A DNA stretch of 64,000 nt. It comes from Babylonia areolata. Its lineage: Eukaryota > Mollusca > Gastropoda > Neogastropoda > Buccinidae. Made by a program: the position numbers and the translations under genes. Numbering within the stretch: the stretch's first letter is position 1; the number at the start of each line of letters is the position of its first letter. The notes below the pieces were generated by a model. That model did not search any database and had not been told where the DNA came from. It worked only from the letters and a program-made list of their open reading frames with translations. Shown here piece after piece: positions 53,831 through 64,000 of the stretch. The DNA is taken from assembly GCF_041734735.1 (NCBI RefSeq), contig NC_134901.1, forward strand, positions 16,888,802 to 16,952,801. The letters run 5' to 3'.

Positions 53831-56800
53831 TGCAGTGACTAGGTCTGTATACCCCCATGTTGATTTCTTGTTTCCAGACAGTGACTTGGCTTGTATTCCT
53901 CTATGTTGATGTCCAGACTTTTGGTCCACTTTGTGCAATACCAAGAAATGGATCTGCACTGACAGATTTTGCAGTTCCAAAATTTGCTGTTTTCTCAGAC
54001 AGCTGGATTTGCATCAAGTGCCAGCCATTGCGACACACCCAATTTTAGTGCTGCAAAGTACTCTGTAAAAATATCTGGTTTGCTGAAGGACAGTAAAGTA
54101 CAATGTGTAAGAAATAAAATCACTCTACTGGACTAGCCTATTTGTGGGTCTCGGGACTGATGTAAATTCACTAGACACAAGGTCAAAGTTGTCATTTTGA
54201 GAGAGGGGAAAAAAAGAAAGAAAGAATATAACACTTCACTAAAAAGCGATATGAAGAATGGTCAGTCATTCGAAAATAACCTTTTTGTGCAGTTTGGCAA
54301 GGCTTTGTTCACATGTGAAAATGCCTCCTTGTGTGAATTGTACCAAATCTATCTTTCTTTGCTCATACCCTCGTCAGCCACATGGGGCCTGGCACCAAAA
54401 ATGCCATCCGTGTTTGTGATTTTTGACAATTGTATTTATGCGTAGTTCTACGTACACTGTCTTGGTTGCCTGTTGCAATAAATGCAATGTTGTTGAGGGT
54501 GACAAAAAACTGGAATCATAACAGATCTATCAAATGGATTTTGGAGGTTGGCATCAGTGTACATGCTATAGCATCCTAAAATAACAGCTTTGTGCAGTAT
54601 CTTTGATGTGATATGCTTGTGTATCTAAAAGTGGACCAATGGGGTTGGCCGTTGAGATCTTGGCCTTCTCCAGTAGTTTTTCTTGGCCACTGTAGGATTG
54701 TGGATGATGGCACACCGTCATGGGTCAAAAGCTCACTGACTGGCAGTGAGGGAATAAATGCATGTGATTTTTTGGGGGGAGGGGGAGGGGCTAGTTATGC
54801 AAATTCACTAATTTCAGTAACATGTCCATGCTTCTGATTTTGTTTATTAATGCCAATTCAGTAGGAGGTTTTTGTCCATGACTGGTGTATTGTTGGTGAG
54901 CTTTTGTTTGGTCCTATTTACCCATGGTAATGTGTTGTTGACCAAACTGGTGTTGTCATCAATCATGTGAGGCATGTAACCACTGCTTTTTCCTCTGTAA
55001 AAAGCAGTGGGGGAAAATAAACAGAAGGCTGAATGGATGTGGTGTCTACTGTATTTAAGGGGGCGTGGAGGAGTAAGGTTGGATTTGAGGAGTTCCTCCC
55101 CCTAGCAAGGCTTGCTAACTTGTCTCAGGTCCTGAGGCAGGCAACCAATTAATATCACCTGAACTGTAAGCAAAGATCCAGTGGTCCCAGCATCACCCGC
55201 CCCCCCCCAGCCCCCTTTAAAATGCTTCTCACACAAGAACTACTGACTGAAGACTTGGAACTCTTCACTGACACTGTCCACATTGCAAAGGTCATCAACT
55301 GGAGGTTAGCGTCACATTTGTTCATAACAATTACTGTTCATTAGACTGTCACAATCTGATGGAAAAAAAACACGTTTCATTGTCTGCCAAGACAAGCAAC
55401 CAATGAGCAATAGTTTAACTGCATGCCAATGAGGAATCAACACAAAAATTATCACACTGTCAAACTGTTATTCATCTTTGAAATTTCCTTTTTACTGATT
55501 TTTTCTTGAAGTATTTAAATAACATTCACACCATGGGCAATGTCTCCTGTCCTGTGACCCTGTTTGGAGAGACGATGCTTCAAACGTCCGCACTTTCTCA
55601 CTGGCCACCTGAAACAGAAAAAGTCAGGGTCATTTGAATGAATTATCCACTTTGTGGAGAGAACACAAAGCTCATTTCAGAGCACTTGCTTTGTGTGCAG
55701 AGAACACAAACTCCTCTTGCCTAGTCTTTCCTTCCCAACTCTATGATCTTTAAATTCTATCCTACTTGAGCATAACCCTCTCTACCCTTTAAACTGCAGA
55801 GCCTCCCTTACTCAACTTCTCTAGCCTACCCTTCTCTAAGTTATTCTGCTGTACCTTACTCTACGGCCTATCCTAGTGCATCATATTTCATTTGCTTTTT
55901 GCACTACAGTCCACACAAAAAAGCTTCACGCCTGGCAACCAGCTGTGCATTCATATTTTAGCACAACTTGTCAATTGTACCAAAAAACAACAACAAAAAA
56001 CAACTATTAATACAATTTACACATTGGTTAAGTGCAGATGTTAGATTTATTTGTTGAAGTTGAATAGTTGCGATGAAGAGGGAAGTTTAAAACATGATAT
56101 AATTTTCATTCTTCAGTAGCTAGAAAACAATTTGAATTATCAATCATCATTATCAACCCCCATGTGTACGCATGAATTTTTTTTCTTAAGGGTGTATCTT
56201 GGCAACCCTTCACATTTACAGTGGCTTTACCTGAAATTTTATTTAGTTTTTAATAATCTCTCAGATATATATGGAATATCTAGATAGATAGATATATGGT
56301 AGTTGTTAGAAAACGTTTTTCTTTTGTCACCTACACTGGTGAAGTAAACAAAAATATTGGGTGACAGTATCAGAACATCTGAAAACCAACAGATTTGTGG
56401 GGAAATACCACAAGGAGTGAAATATACTGGACAAGTCTGGGAATTTATTTATTTATTTTTTTAAGTTTGGCCAAATACCTCCAAAAAACAAAATGACCAT
56501 GCAAAGGAATCTCCTGCAAAATCAAAAGGGAAAACTGCCAACATCCATCTACAGAGTAATGCCCACATCACAACTGTTACAAGTGGAAAAGAACAACCTT
56601 CATTCAGTCTCATGAATGTTGGATTCATTCATGATTGTAAAATTCCAACACTTCCACCAAAAAATGTATTTTTTCATGATTATGTAAAATGAAACTAATA
56701 TAATATTTTAAGAAGTGGAGGTAAAGGTTTTGTTAAAAAAATCAAATGACTCAATTTTAATTATCTTTCATCAATCCCATTCCAACAGCTCTCCACTTCA

Positions 56801-57222
56801 GCATGCTGGCACATCAACCTAAAAAAAAGACCTGACAAACTTGCACAGTGAAATCTGTGACTAAATATTATCAAATCTTCAGATGGGAAGCTTTATGTTT
56901 TATTGATTTGGAACAACAAATTCAATCCATCTAGGTAAATGGTGAAGTACACAACAAATCTCAATGCATTATTTTGGCTTGAGACTACAGAAGAAAGGCA
57001 CACTAGCCAGTGAACCTGCTTCTTGTCAAACTGCACACTGACAAAGATACAAAGCAACAAATGATAGAACATAACAACAAGATCTAAACTTCCAAACGAG
57101 ACCTGGGAGACCTCACTGACCACAAGAAATATGGCAACAACAATCTGGGAATTGACTTGTTTTCATGCTTCAGGGCTCAGAGTCAAACTGCCACATCATA
57201 AAAAAAGATGCCACTCCCTTTT
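53831..57222. other. stretch without recognised gene; convergent end zone
   Basis: No protein-coding exon recognised. The + strand changes from T-rich to A-rich near 55000-55200. I take this as the meeting point of the rightward AMFR unit and the leftward DAD1 unit. AATAAA occurs on + at about 54478 and 55016. Confidence 0.4.
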
Positions 57223-58062
57223 GACTCACTTGTGTCTGCCATTACCAAATTTGGCTTAAACACAGTATGAAAAAAAATCTTCATAGTTATACCAGTAATA
57301 GGTTGTAAGTCTCCCGAATTAAGCTGTATTTCTGGATCAATAACGGATTATTTTGTTGAGATTTGTTCCAAAATCCAAAAATTCTATTAAAAAAAAAAAG
57401 CCACCCACTTTTCGGTTGGTTGTGTTTGGTTAGAAGAAGACATGACCATGTTTTTCTTGTTCACAATTTAAAGGAAAGAGATACAAATGCTGGACAGAAC
57501 ACATACAGTAATACAAACTACACCACCAATGTGTTATTGCATATAAATATTCTGAAGTGGACACTGAATTAACTGGAATGAACCTAAAAGAAAAATTAAA
57601 TCAAAGCCTGTTGTAGACTGGTTCATGCAAATCTGGAGATTACCATGTGTTGCGATGTGCTTGAAGCAACTGCAACGCCTCCTTTACTGCCAAAATAAAG
57701 GAATAATCGAGATATTACAAAACACACAAAAAACATGATCTAAACGGCGTTATTATGTCCAATACAAGTACGTCTATTTATCACACGAAGAAGAAAACAT
57801 TTCTTTTGATATTAAATTCAGGCAAATGATGTCAGATGTGTTGCAGCAGTGGGAATTAGTCCGCTTGCTTCAGAACTGAACGTGCATGGTTCGATCCTGC
57901 TCCCAAGCCTTTTTTTCCCCTCCCAAGCATATTTTATATATAATATCTAATATTAATATAGAGCACTTTTTAACAATTAATCTCTTTGTCCCCCCCCCCT
58001 CGCCCCCCTCATGATTCCTTTACTGGATAAAGCGTGAAGCACAAGTAAGCCTTGAAGATTTG
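57223..58062 (+). repeat. GACTCACTTGTG-element, copy 2
   Basis: Starts TTGACTCACTTGTG, like copy 1, and ends GCACAAGTAAGCCTTGAAGA then TTTGCCTCTTG. It has a tRNA-like part TTAGTCCGCTTGC...TGGTTCGATCCTGCTCCC (about 57855-57905) followed by a T-run. It lacks the 5' hairpin's second arm and the internal duplication of copy 1. Confidence 0.75.
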
Positions 58063-58321
58063 CCTCTTGGTCTTTGCACAACTTCCATTACATCTGTAAC
58101 AAACAGTGTCAGGCTCTGTGACATAATACTTTTGTTCTGGCAAACTGGCTCAGCATGTGTTCAACATCCACTGCCTACTGGATGCAAAGAAGAAGAGGTC
58201 TTCCATGTGAGGTGTTCTGAACCTCTCAGGGATGAGCTGTAAGGACAGTCACTGAAACGTAAACAAGGCCAGGAAAGTTCTGGCAGGGACCTAAATAAAC
58301 AGCTATGAAATTCATGTTGGT

Positions 58322-58400
58322 AAAATCTACCAGCTCAGTGGTTAAAGTGTTGAAAGTACATTCTGATGGTCTTGGGTTTGATCCTGGTATTGTGTAGCCT
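58322..58400 (+). repeat. tRNA-like SINE head fragment
   Basis: CAGCTCAGTGGTTAAAGTGT (A-box region) and GGGTTTGATCCTGGT (B-box region) are spaced as in tRNA-derived SINEs. No SINE body follows clearly. Confidence 0.55.
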
Positions 58401-58612
58401 TTACTACTCACACCTGACCTAGCCTACTCTTCCCTACCCTACTGTGTGGAGCTTTGATTTTCTGTTATCCAAATCAGTGCAGACATGACTTGTGCTGATC
58501 CTCTTAAGTTAATGTGTATACACATGCAGATCACCCCCCCCCCCCTCCATCTCCCTCCAAAAAGAGGAAAAATACTTTCAAATATTGAAATACCTTCCAA
58601 ATCAGTTGCCAT

Positions 58613-58743
58613 TCATCCAATGAAGTTGATGACCACCAAATGTAAAATAACATGTGCAAAGATGAAGTCAGCAAATGATCTCTCAGGACTGATCCCAGTG
58701 AACTCCCCTTTGTTCTGAGGGTTGGACTGCAGACGTAGACACA
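58613..58743 (-). CDS. DAD1: DAD1 coding exon 2
   Basis: Encodes [20 protein letters not shown] to FIG and TGA. Acceptor is CTTTCTCCAG on the minus strand. Confidence 0.96.
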
Positions 58744-61212
58744 CTGGAGAAAGAAAGGAAATCTTAACCAGGATGCAAACTACATAGTGTAACATACATG
58801 TATACATAATTACATGTATGTTTTCATTCTGAATGTAAATACAAAGTCACCTGCATCACTCAACTGCACATATCTAGAGCTATGAACTGCTCAACACCTT
58901 TATTTTGCTTACTCCTCACCATCTTTTTCTGAAACATAAAGATAAGCATAACTTAATTACCCCATTTAAGATAAATAACATCAGGTGCTGCACAACAAAC
59001 ATAGACAAGTACTTAACACAAAAACATTAAACATCACTTTGAAATGAAGCAATAACATGTAAGACATTCATAAGTAAAATATTGCAATATATTCACTTAA
59101 AATAGTTAAAATGTTGTCGTTAATCATTATTATAATAAAATAATAATAATAAAAATGATAGTATTTATATAGCGCTGAATCTTGTGCAGAGACAAATCTA
59201 AGCGCTTTCACACCAGTCATGCACATGCAACTTTTGCAAGCATAACTCTAAAACTGAAGAAACTGTAGACAAGGAAGAGGTAGGGGAGGGATGCTATCTT
59301 GTGAAGAGGTGGGTTTTAAGGCCAAACTTGAAAGAACTGAGTGCGGAGACCTGACGAAGCAAAAGAGAAAGTTCATTCCAAACACAAGGTCCAGAGACAG
59401 AGAAAGAACGGCATCCAACAGTGGAGTGTTTGAATCTGGGTATGCGTAAGCAGAGTGGATCCGAAGCCGATCGTAGAGAGCGAGATGGAGTGTCGAGGTG
59501 AAGGCAGCCACAAAGATAGGAAGGGGCAGATTTGTGAATAGATTTATAACATGCTGATCTTATACTTTATTTGTATGTGTGAGACAGGGAGCCAATGGAG
59601 ATGTTGCAAAATAGGAGTGATGTGCTCAGATCTTTTCTTTCTGAAGACAAGTCGGAGAGCAGAATTTTGTATGTGCTGAAGGACTGAATGGATGAAGCAT
59701 GTAAACCAGACAATAGGGAGTTAAGGCGAGAGAGAATGAGAGAAACAAGTCTAGATGTTGCGTCCGTGGACAGATATATCAGAATGGAACTGATGCGTCG
59801 CAAATGACAGCAGCAGGATTGACATATCTGACTGATGATAAATTTTTGCATGGACAGTGTCTTGTCAAGGACAACGCCAAGGATCCTGACTGAGCTGGAA
59901 AGAGGGATGGATGTACTGCCAAGTGAACATGTTGAAAGACACCAACGTTAACACTATGTATAAAATTGCACATTAATTATGCAATTGTCAGTAATGTCAC
60001 ATTTTCAGGTTTGGGGGGGGGGGGGGGGGGGGGGTCCCAACCCCTCCTTTTTTTTTCAGTTTTCAGTTTGATATTATCAAAAATAGATTTTCTGACAGAA
60101 TAAAAACAAAGAACAAACTAGTGTTATGTACACACTTGTACTCACACACACAGACACACATATGTATAGTACACATACACACACACATTTACACACACAA
60201 AGTGTACAAGTAAAAACAACAAACCACTGTTAATGTTATTAAGTGAAGTCCCATGGTTATTGGTTCTTCTTTTGTTGTGCTCCCTGAATTTTGGAAAACT
60301 ATCCCACACTTACTGACTTTGGCAATCTTCTTCACTCGAATCATGAGAACAATCTCAAAAATGATGTCTCCAATTTCACAAATATCACTGTCTCTCTCTG
60401 ATATATACTCTGCCCTCTTCCATGCATGCTTTTGTGTGGCTGGGTGGGTGCATATTTCATTATATTATCAAATTATGTGCATGTTTGCATTTTAAAATTC
60501 CATCTGTGAATATGATGTACACATTCTGTTTTGTTTTATATGTCATCCGCTTTGAGTAGTTTGAGCTATATGAAATGCGCCATAGAAAGACCTGTTATAA
60601 TCATAATGACAGTCACATCAACAGTCAAAACATTTCAAATCAATCACTAAAACTGTTACAGCCTCAGTCACACTTGCACTATCATAGTGTTAAAATACCA
60701 AGTATCGTACTTGGAGTATTTGATTTAAAAAAAGTTCTCAAATACTATTATCTAAACATGAAATCAATTACCTAACAACATAATGTTTCATCAATGTCAC
60801 AACTGTGGAAAAACTCAGACCTTGCTTGTTGATACTAATTTACTGCAGTTGCACAGAAACCAAACCACTGTGTGTATATATGTGTGCGTGTGTGTGCGCA
60901 TGCTATTGCTTCTGCTCATCCATTCAGATTCAATGTAACTATATCACATAGCTGCACTTAATGATTCCTATAAAACTGCACACACAAAAATGTATGCTTA
61001 CCTCCAAGCACAAACGAACCGACTGTAGAAATGAAACCAGCAAGGAACGAGTTGAACGGAAATGTGCCGACCAGGCAGCAGTAACCAAACTGTACAATGC
61101 CTGTCAACATGATGTAAAACAAATATGCATCAACAATTTTGAGCCTTTTCGGCGTTGACTGCATGTATTCATCATAGAATTTAGCCACCACGGAGCGCAG
61201 TGTTTCAGGCAT
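58613..61212 (-). CDS. DAD1: DAD1, oligosaccharyltransferase subunit
   Basis: Small membrane subunit (OST2 homologue) of the ER oligosaccharyltransferase that transfers N-glycans to nascent proteins; loss causes apoptosis in mammalian cells. Two coding exons on the minus strand, 61212-61002 and 58743-58613, joined by a GT-AG intron within a Val codon. The product is 113 residues, the same as human DAD1. Landmarks: start [40 protein letters not shown], the signature [20 protein letters not shown], then [40 protein letters not shown] and IG. Three hydrophobic segments are visible (about 30-50, 53-73 and 93-112). Identity is very secure. It is tail-to-tail with AMFR. The last coding exon is followed by an undetermined 3' UTR. 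Confidence 0.97.
59125..59970 (-). mobile_element. L2-like LINE, 3' reverse transcriptase region and tail, in DAD1 intron
   Basis: On the minus strand, frames give [11 protein letters not shown]-like sequence, then [20 protein letters not shown] and [16 protein letters not shown], the L2 reverse transcriptase end. Further on come [20 protein letters not shown] and [14 protein letters not shown], followed by the 3' tail AGCGCTATATAAATA and ATT/ATA repeats. Several frame changes separate these parts, so the copy is dead. It is in the same orientation as DAD1. Confidence 0.75.
60016..60034. repeat. poly-G tract
   Basis: About 19 G residues, in the DAD1 intron. Confidence 0.95.
60245..60612 (+). 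mobile_element. L2-like LINE 3' fragment with tail
   Basis: The frame [20 protein letters not shown] resembles the RSFSVAAPRLWNSLP motif near the end of L2 polyproteins. A tail CGCTTTGAGTAG...GAAATGCGCCATAGAAA follows at 60548. Short and diverged, opposite in direction to the L2 copy at 59125-59970. Confidence 0.45.
61002..61212 (-). CDS. DAD1: DAD1 coding exon 1
   Basis: Encodes residues 1-70 plus one base of Val71. The ATG is the first in frame after the likely leader; donor is GTAAGC. An ACGTGG core lies at 61252-61257 and an ACCGGATGT ETS-like site at about 61277-61285, both upstream of the start. Confidence 0.96.
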
Positions 61213-61329
61213 TTTGATACAATGGCAGCAGACAGCTTTCCAGTGCTCTCAACGTGGCAGACGTTCACTTGTTGAGACCGGATGTGTCTTGGCCGTATCC
61301 ACAGTTGCAAAAAAGAGGCAAAACCACCA

Positions 61330-64000
61330 GAACATGATAACTATGCTTGTTCTGAGAATCAACAAACCCAAATGGACTTAAAACAACGTGAAACGCCCAA
61401 GGAACAATCACCAACTTATTTCTACTAACAGACCAGCCACTGAGTCACTTGTAAATGGTTATGTTTAATTTTAAACGGGCCATATAAATCATCTTACACA
61501 TGTTAAGTGGCTGATACATGTGAAACTCTTCATCCACTCTATCAGTCTCTGTGTTATCTATGTGACTCTCCACTCCTCTACACACACACGCACACATTTT
61601 TCCTGTTGGTAGTTGCATATACTTCTAAAAGTATATTCATGCATCTATTTGAAAATTATGTGCAAAATATTCACATGTTCATATCTTATAAAACAATGAT
61701 TCTTTTTTTCCTTCTTCCCTTTAAAAAACAACAACATATATCCCCTCTCTCTCTTCTCCCTCCCCTGTCTGTATTTCTGCACATCTTAACTAATTTTGTA
61801 TTGTACTGTATTGTATTACTATTTATCACAACAGATTTCTGTGAAATTCAGACTTTTCTCCAGTAAAGTTGATGTGTTTGTTCTAGCAATATTTACCTGT
61901 CTTTTCTCACTCAACATGTGCTTTAACCCCTTGAATGCCCCAGGACAGAAATTTTGTCCATGTCATTGTAGGGATCTTCAAATTGCAGAATCATTAAACT
62001 CAAGAGAAACTGTAATGTTTTTGTATCGTGTGTTCATTTCAGAGAAGTATAGGTTATATGTACATTCTTTTAATAGTTTGCATGCTGAAATTTTTGTTTC
62101 AGTTATTACCCTTTGTGACAACACATCCCTTGGGAAAAATTTGTCGTTGAGAATAAAAGCCGTGGCAATGAAAGGATTAATCATGTGTTTCCAAATTAAA
62201 CTGGTTTTGTTTCCATTGATTGCATTTGTTGACTTTTTGGTGTTTTCTTCAACTGTTATATATTTTGTCTGTTTACCTGCCAGCCTGCTTTATCTTTGTG
62301 TTTCCCACTGTTACATTCTCATGTTCATTTCCAACTTACTTGTGACTTAATCCTTTACAGTTTTGTAGAGATCCTAGTCCAGGTGAAATCTGGGTGTAAA
62401 TGGTATCTCAAAGCAGCTGATATTCGATTGTGGTTTTGATATCATCACATCCATGGATTGTACATATGCTTAAAGAACAATCTTCATGTATGACTATCAA
62501 TGGTTCCATGACCAAAATTTACCACCAGATTTCATTTACAGCATCTTATTGAATCTGCAGAGACCACAGTTTACACACCACTTCACAGGTAAAAACCACA
62601 AATGTAGTCATATTGCTAACAAGAATATGCCACCATAATTATTCCTATCTCAGGTTATTTTATCTTCCAAACTCATTTTTTGTCCCACTTCATTTTATAT
62701 ATCATGTATACCACCCCTCTTTTTGCGTTACGTCACTCTTGTTCAAAAATCAGCTGCATCAGAGAAGGCTAGTGATCCAGAAAAATGGATTCATGACATC
62801 AAGCTGATTAAAAAAGTTAAAAACGAATGACAATAAAACAGAATGCAATCTCTTTAAGTTCCTTACCGGTCTCCATGTACTCTTCCCTTGTCAGTTAAAG
62901 CAGGCTCCCTTGATGCAACGCAAGAAAAGGGGTGGAAAGAGACAAAAGGTGGGAAACTATGATGATTTTGTTGATGGATATTGCACTTTGTTAAATTTGT
63001 CCGCATTGTATTTGCACATGTAGAGTCAGTCCCTCATGGGATGCTAGGGGTCTTTCAGTTTGAATGTCAAATTTAGAATGTCTACAGGTCATACACCAAA
63101 GCAGCCAGCTATTTTACCATACATCTTTTACAGGTTTTAATTTGTGCATGATGTACATATCTGATTTTATAGTCACTGTATTGTATTTCATTTTGCACAA
63201 TTCACATTTTAATACTAATGAAGACCCAACAAAATTTCAAGCACACATACAGAGAAATTAATCATTTCTTGGAATTTAATGAAGGTTTTTTTGTTTTTTT
63301 TTACAAACTAATTTTACAGACAAGACAGTCAACACAAACAAAATGACATTCAAGAAAATTAATTATTTACATCCTCAGACTGTTTCAAATCGCAGTCAGA
63401 CTTAAATCAGAATCGTTAAGCTGCAATATGTACACAGGTTCTCTGTATTGTTAGCAAACAGCTGAAGACTGGGAAAAAAACAAAAACAACAAAAAAAAAA
63501 CAAACCAAAAAAAAAACCCACAAAAAAGGGGAACAAAAAAGAAAAAAAAAGAAAAGAAAGAGCTCTGCCCCAGTGCCTTAGTATTCTGATTTCAATCCTT
63601 GATCAACAGTCCGGTCATTAAAGCTGTCATGTAAAGTGCCAACAGCTCTTGATTTCATGTAAAGAGACAAGAAGGTATCAACCACAACCTGAGTATGTAC
63701 ACAAAGGTGAAGAGTTATCAATTTTTAGAAGAAAAATATGTTAAATTACTGTTGATTTTTAGACTGGTATTTCCTATGTTGTACACTGGCCTTCAGCATT
63801 CTTCTGTTCCTTTGCAACTTCAGTTGTAACATTATCAGTTTCGATAATCAACGTTACATGGACTCTCAATAATTAATGGATGCAACTTCAGATGTGGGTC
63901 AGTCATATTACACTAGTGATAAAATAATGTGAGAAATTTCTTACAGTATAAATATTATATTCCTTGTGACCCTGGCATACTTGGTAATAAAGATATTTTT
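61330..64000. other. stretch without recognised gene
   Basis: Nothing coding was recognised. The + strand is T-rich from about 61500 to 63100. It contains the TTAA element at 61927-62176 and A-rich runs near 63470-63570. Confidence 0.4.
61927..62176. mobile_element. short TTAA element (piggyBac-like MITE)
   Basis: Flanked by TTAA at 61923-61926 and 62177-62180. Left end CCCCTTGAATGCCC, right end (inverted) TCCTTTCATTGCC. A subterminal palindrome GGACAGAAATTTTGTCC lies just inside the left end. 250 bp, non-coding. Confidence 0.7.

Noticed and set aside
58060-58242. 60-codon frame after the GACTCACTTGTG element
   Set aside because: No family resemblance, no splice context, and it starts within repeat sequence.
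61796-62350. 184-codon open frame on the + strand
   Set aside because: T-rich composition gives Phe/Leu/Cys-rich sequence with no motif; the frame runs across a TTAA element, so it is chance.

Overview
This window is eukaryotic nuclear DNA. It has three spliced protein genes with GT-AG introns, very dense (CA)n, (TA)n and poly-A microsatellites, and many tRNA-derived SINEs, LINE remnants and TTAA-flanked DNA elements. The SINE sequences resemble repeats I associate with gastropod molluscs. A marine snail is therefore my best guess, but that is inference from recall and not from a search.

Layout. 1-2255: no gene recognised, T-rich on the + strand, with one LINE-type 3' tail. 2256-14545: no coding exon found; A-rich, with two copies of one tRNA-derived SINE family, a TTAA element and other repeat pieces. 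14546-23569 (minus): GABARAPL2 (GATE-16, an Atg8-family protein) in four exons, complete at 117 codons. 23570-24078: short head-to-head promoter interval with a perfect CRE palindrome, a CCAAT box and an NRF1-like site. 24079-48231 (plus): AMFR (gp78, an ER E3 ubiquitin ligase), with a probable non-coding first exon and 15 coding exons giving a 710-residue model. 48232 to about 55050: AMFR 3' UTR and/or downstream repeat-rich T-rich DNA. 58613-61212 (minus): DAD1 (OST subunit) in two coding exons, complete at 113 codons. 61213-64000: no gene recognised, one small TTAA element.

The AMFR introns hold most of the structure. The intron before the CUE exon carries a 1.88-kb near-palindromic piggyBac-type element with two arms of about 0.8 kb, perfect 14-bp termini and TTAA target duplications. 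Three much smaller TTAA elements with related termini lie elsewhere. A separate interspersed family that begins GACTCACTTGTG is present in three copies. A fossil solo LTR sits inside a third repeat family. A 41-bp minisatellite runs directly into the splice acceptor of the second RING exon, and a 25-bp tandem duplication copies the apparent branch point of another exon.

Functionally, all three genes serve ER and membrane proteostasis: DAD1 in N-glycosylation, AMFR in ER-associated degradation, GABARAPL2 in autophagosome and Golgi traffic. They are not an operon. The only pair likely to share control is GABARAPL2/AMFR. I saw no CRISPR array, rRNA, true tRNA gene or prokaryotic operon. Exon boundaries were read by eye against remembered vertebrate homologues; UTR ends and transcription starts are not determined.
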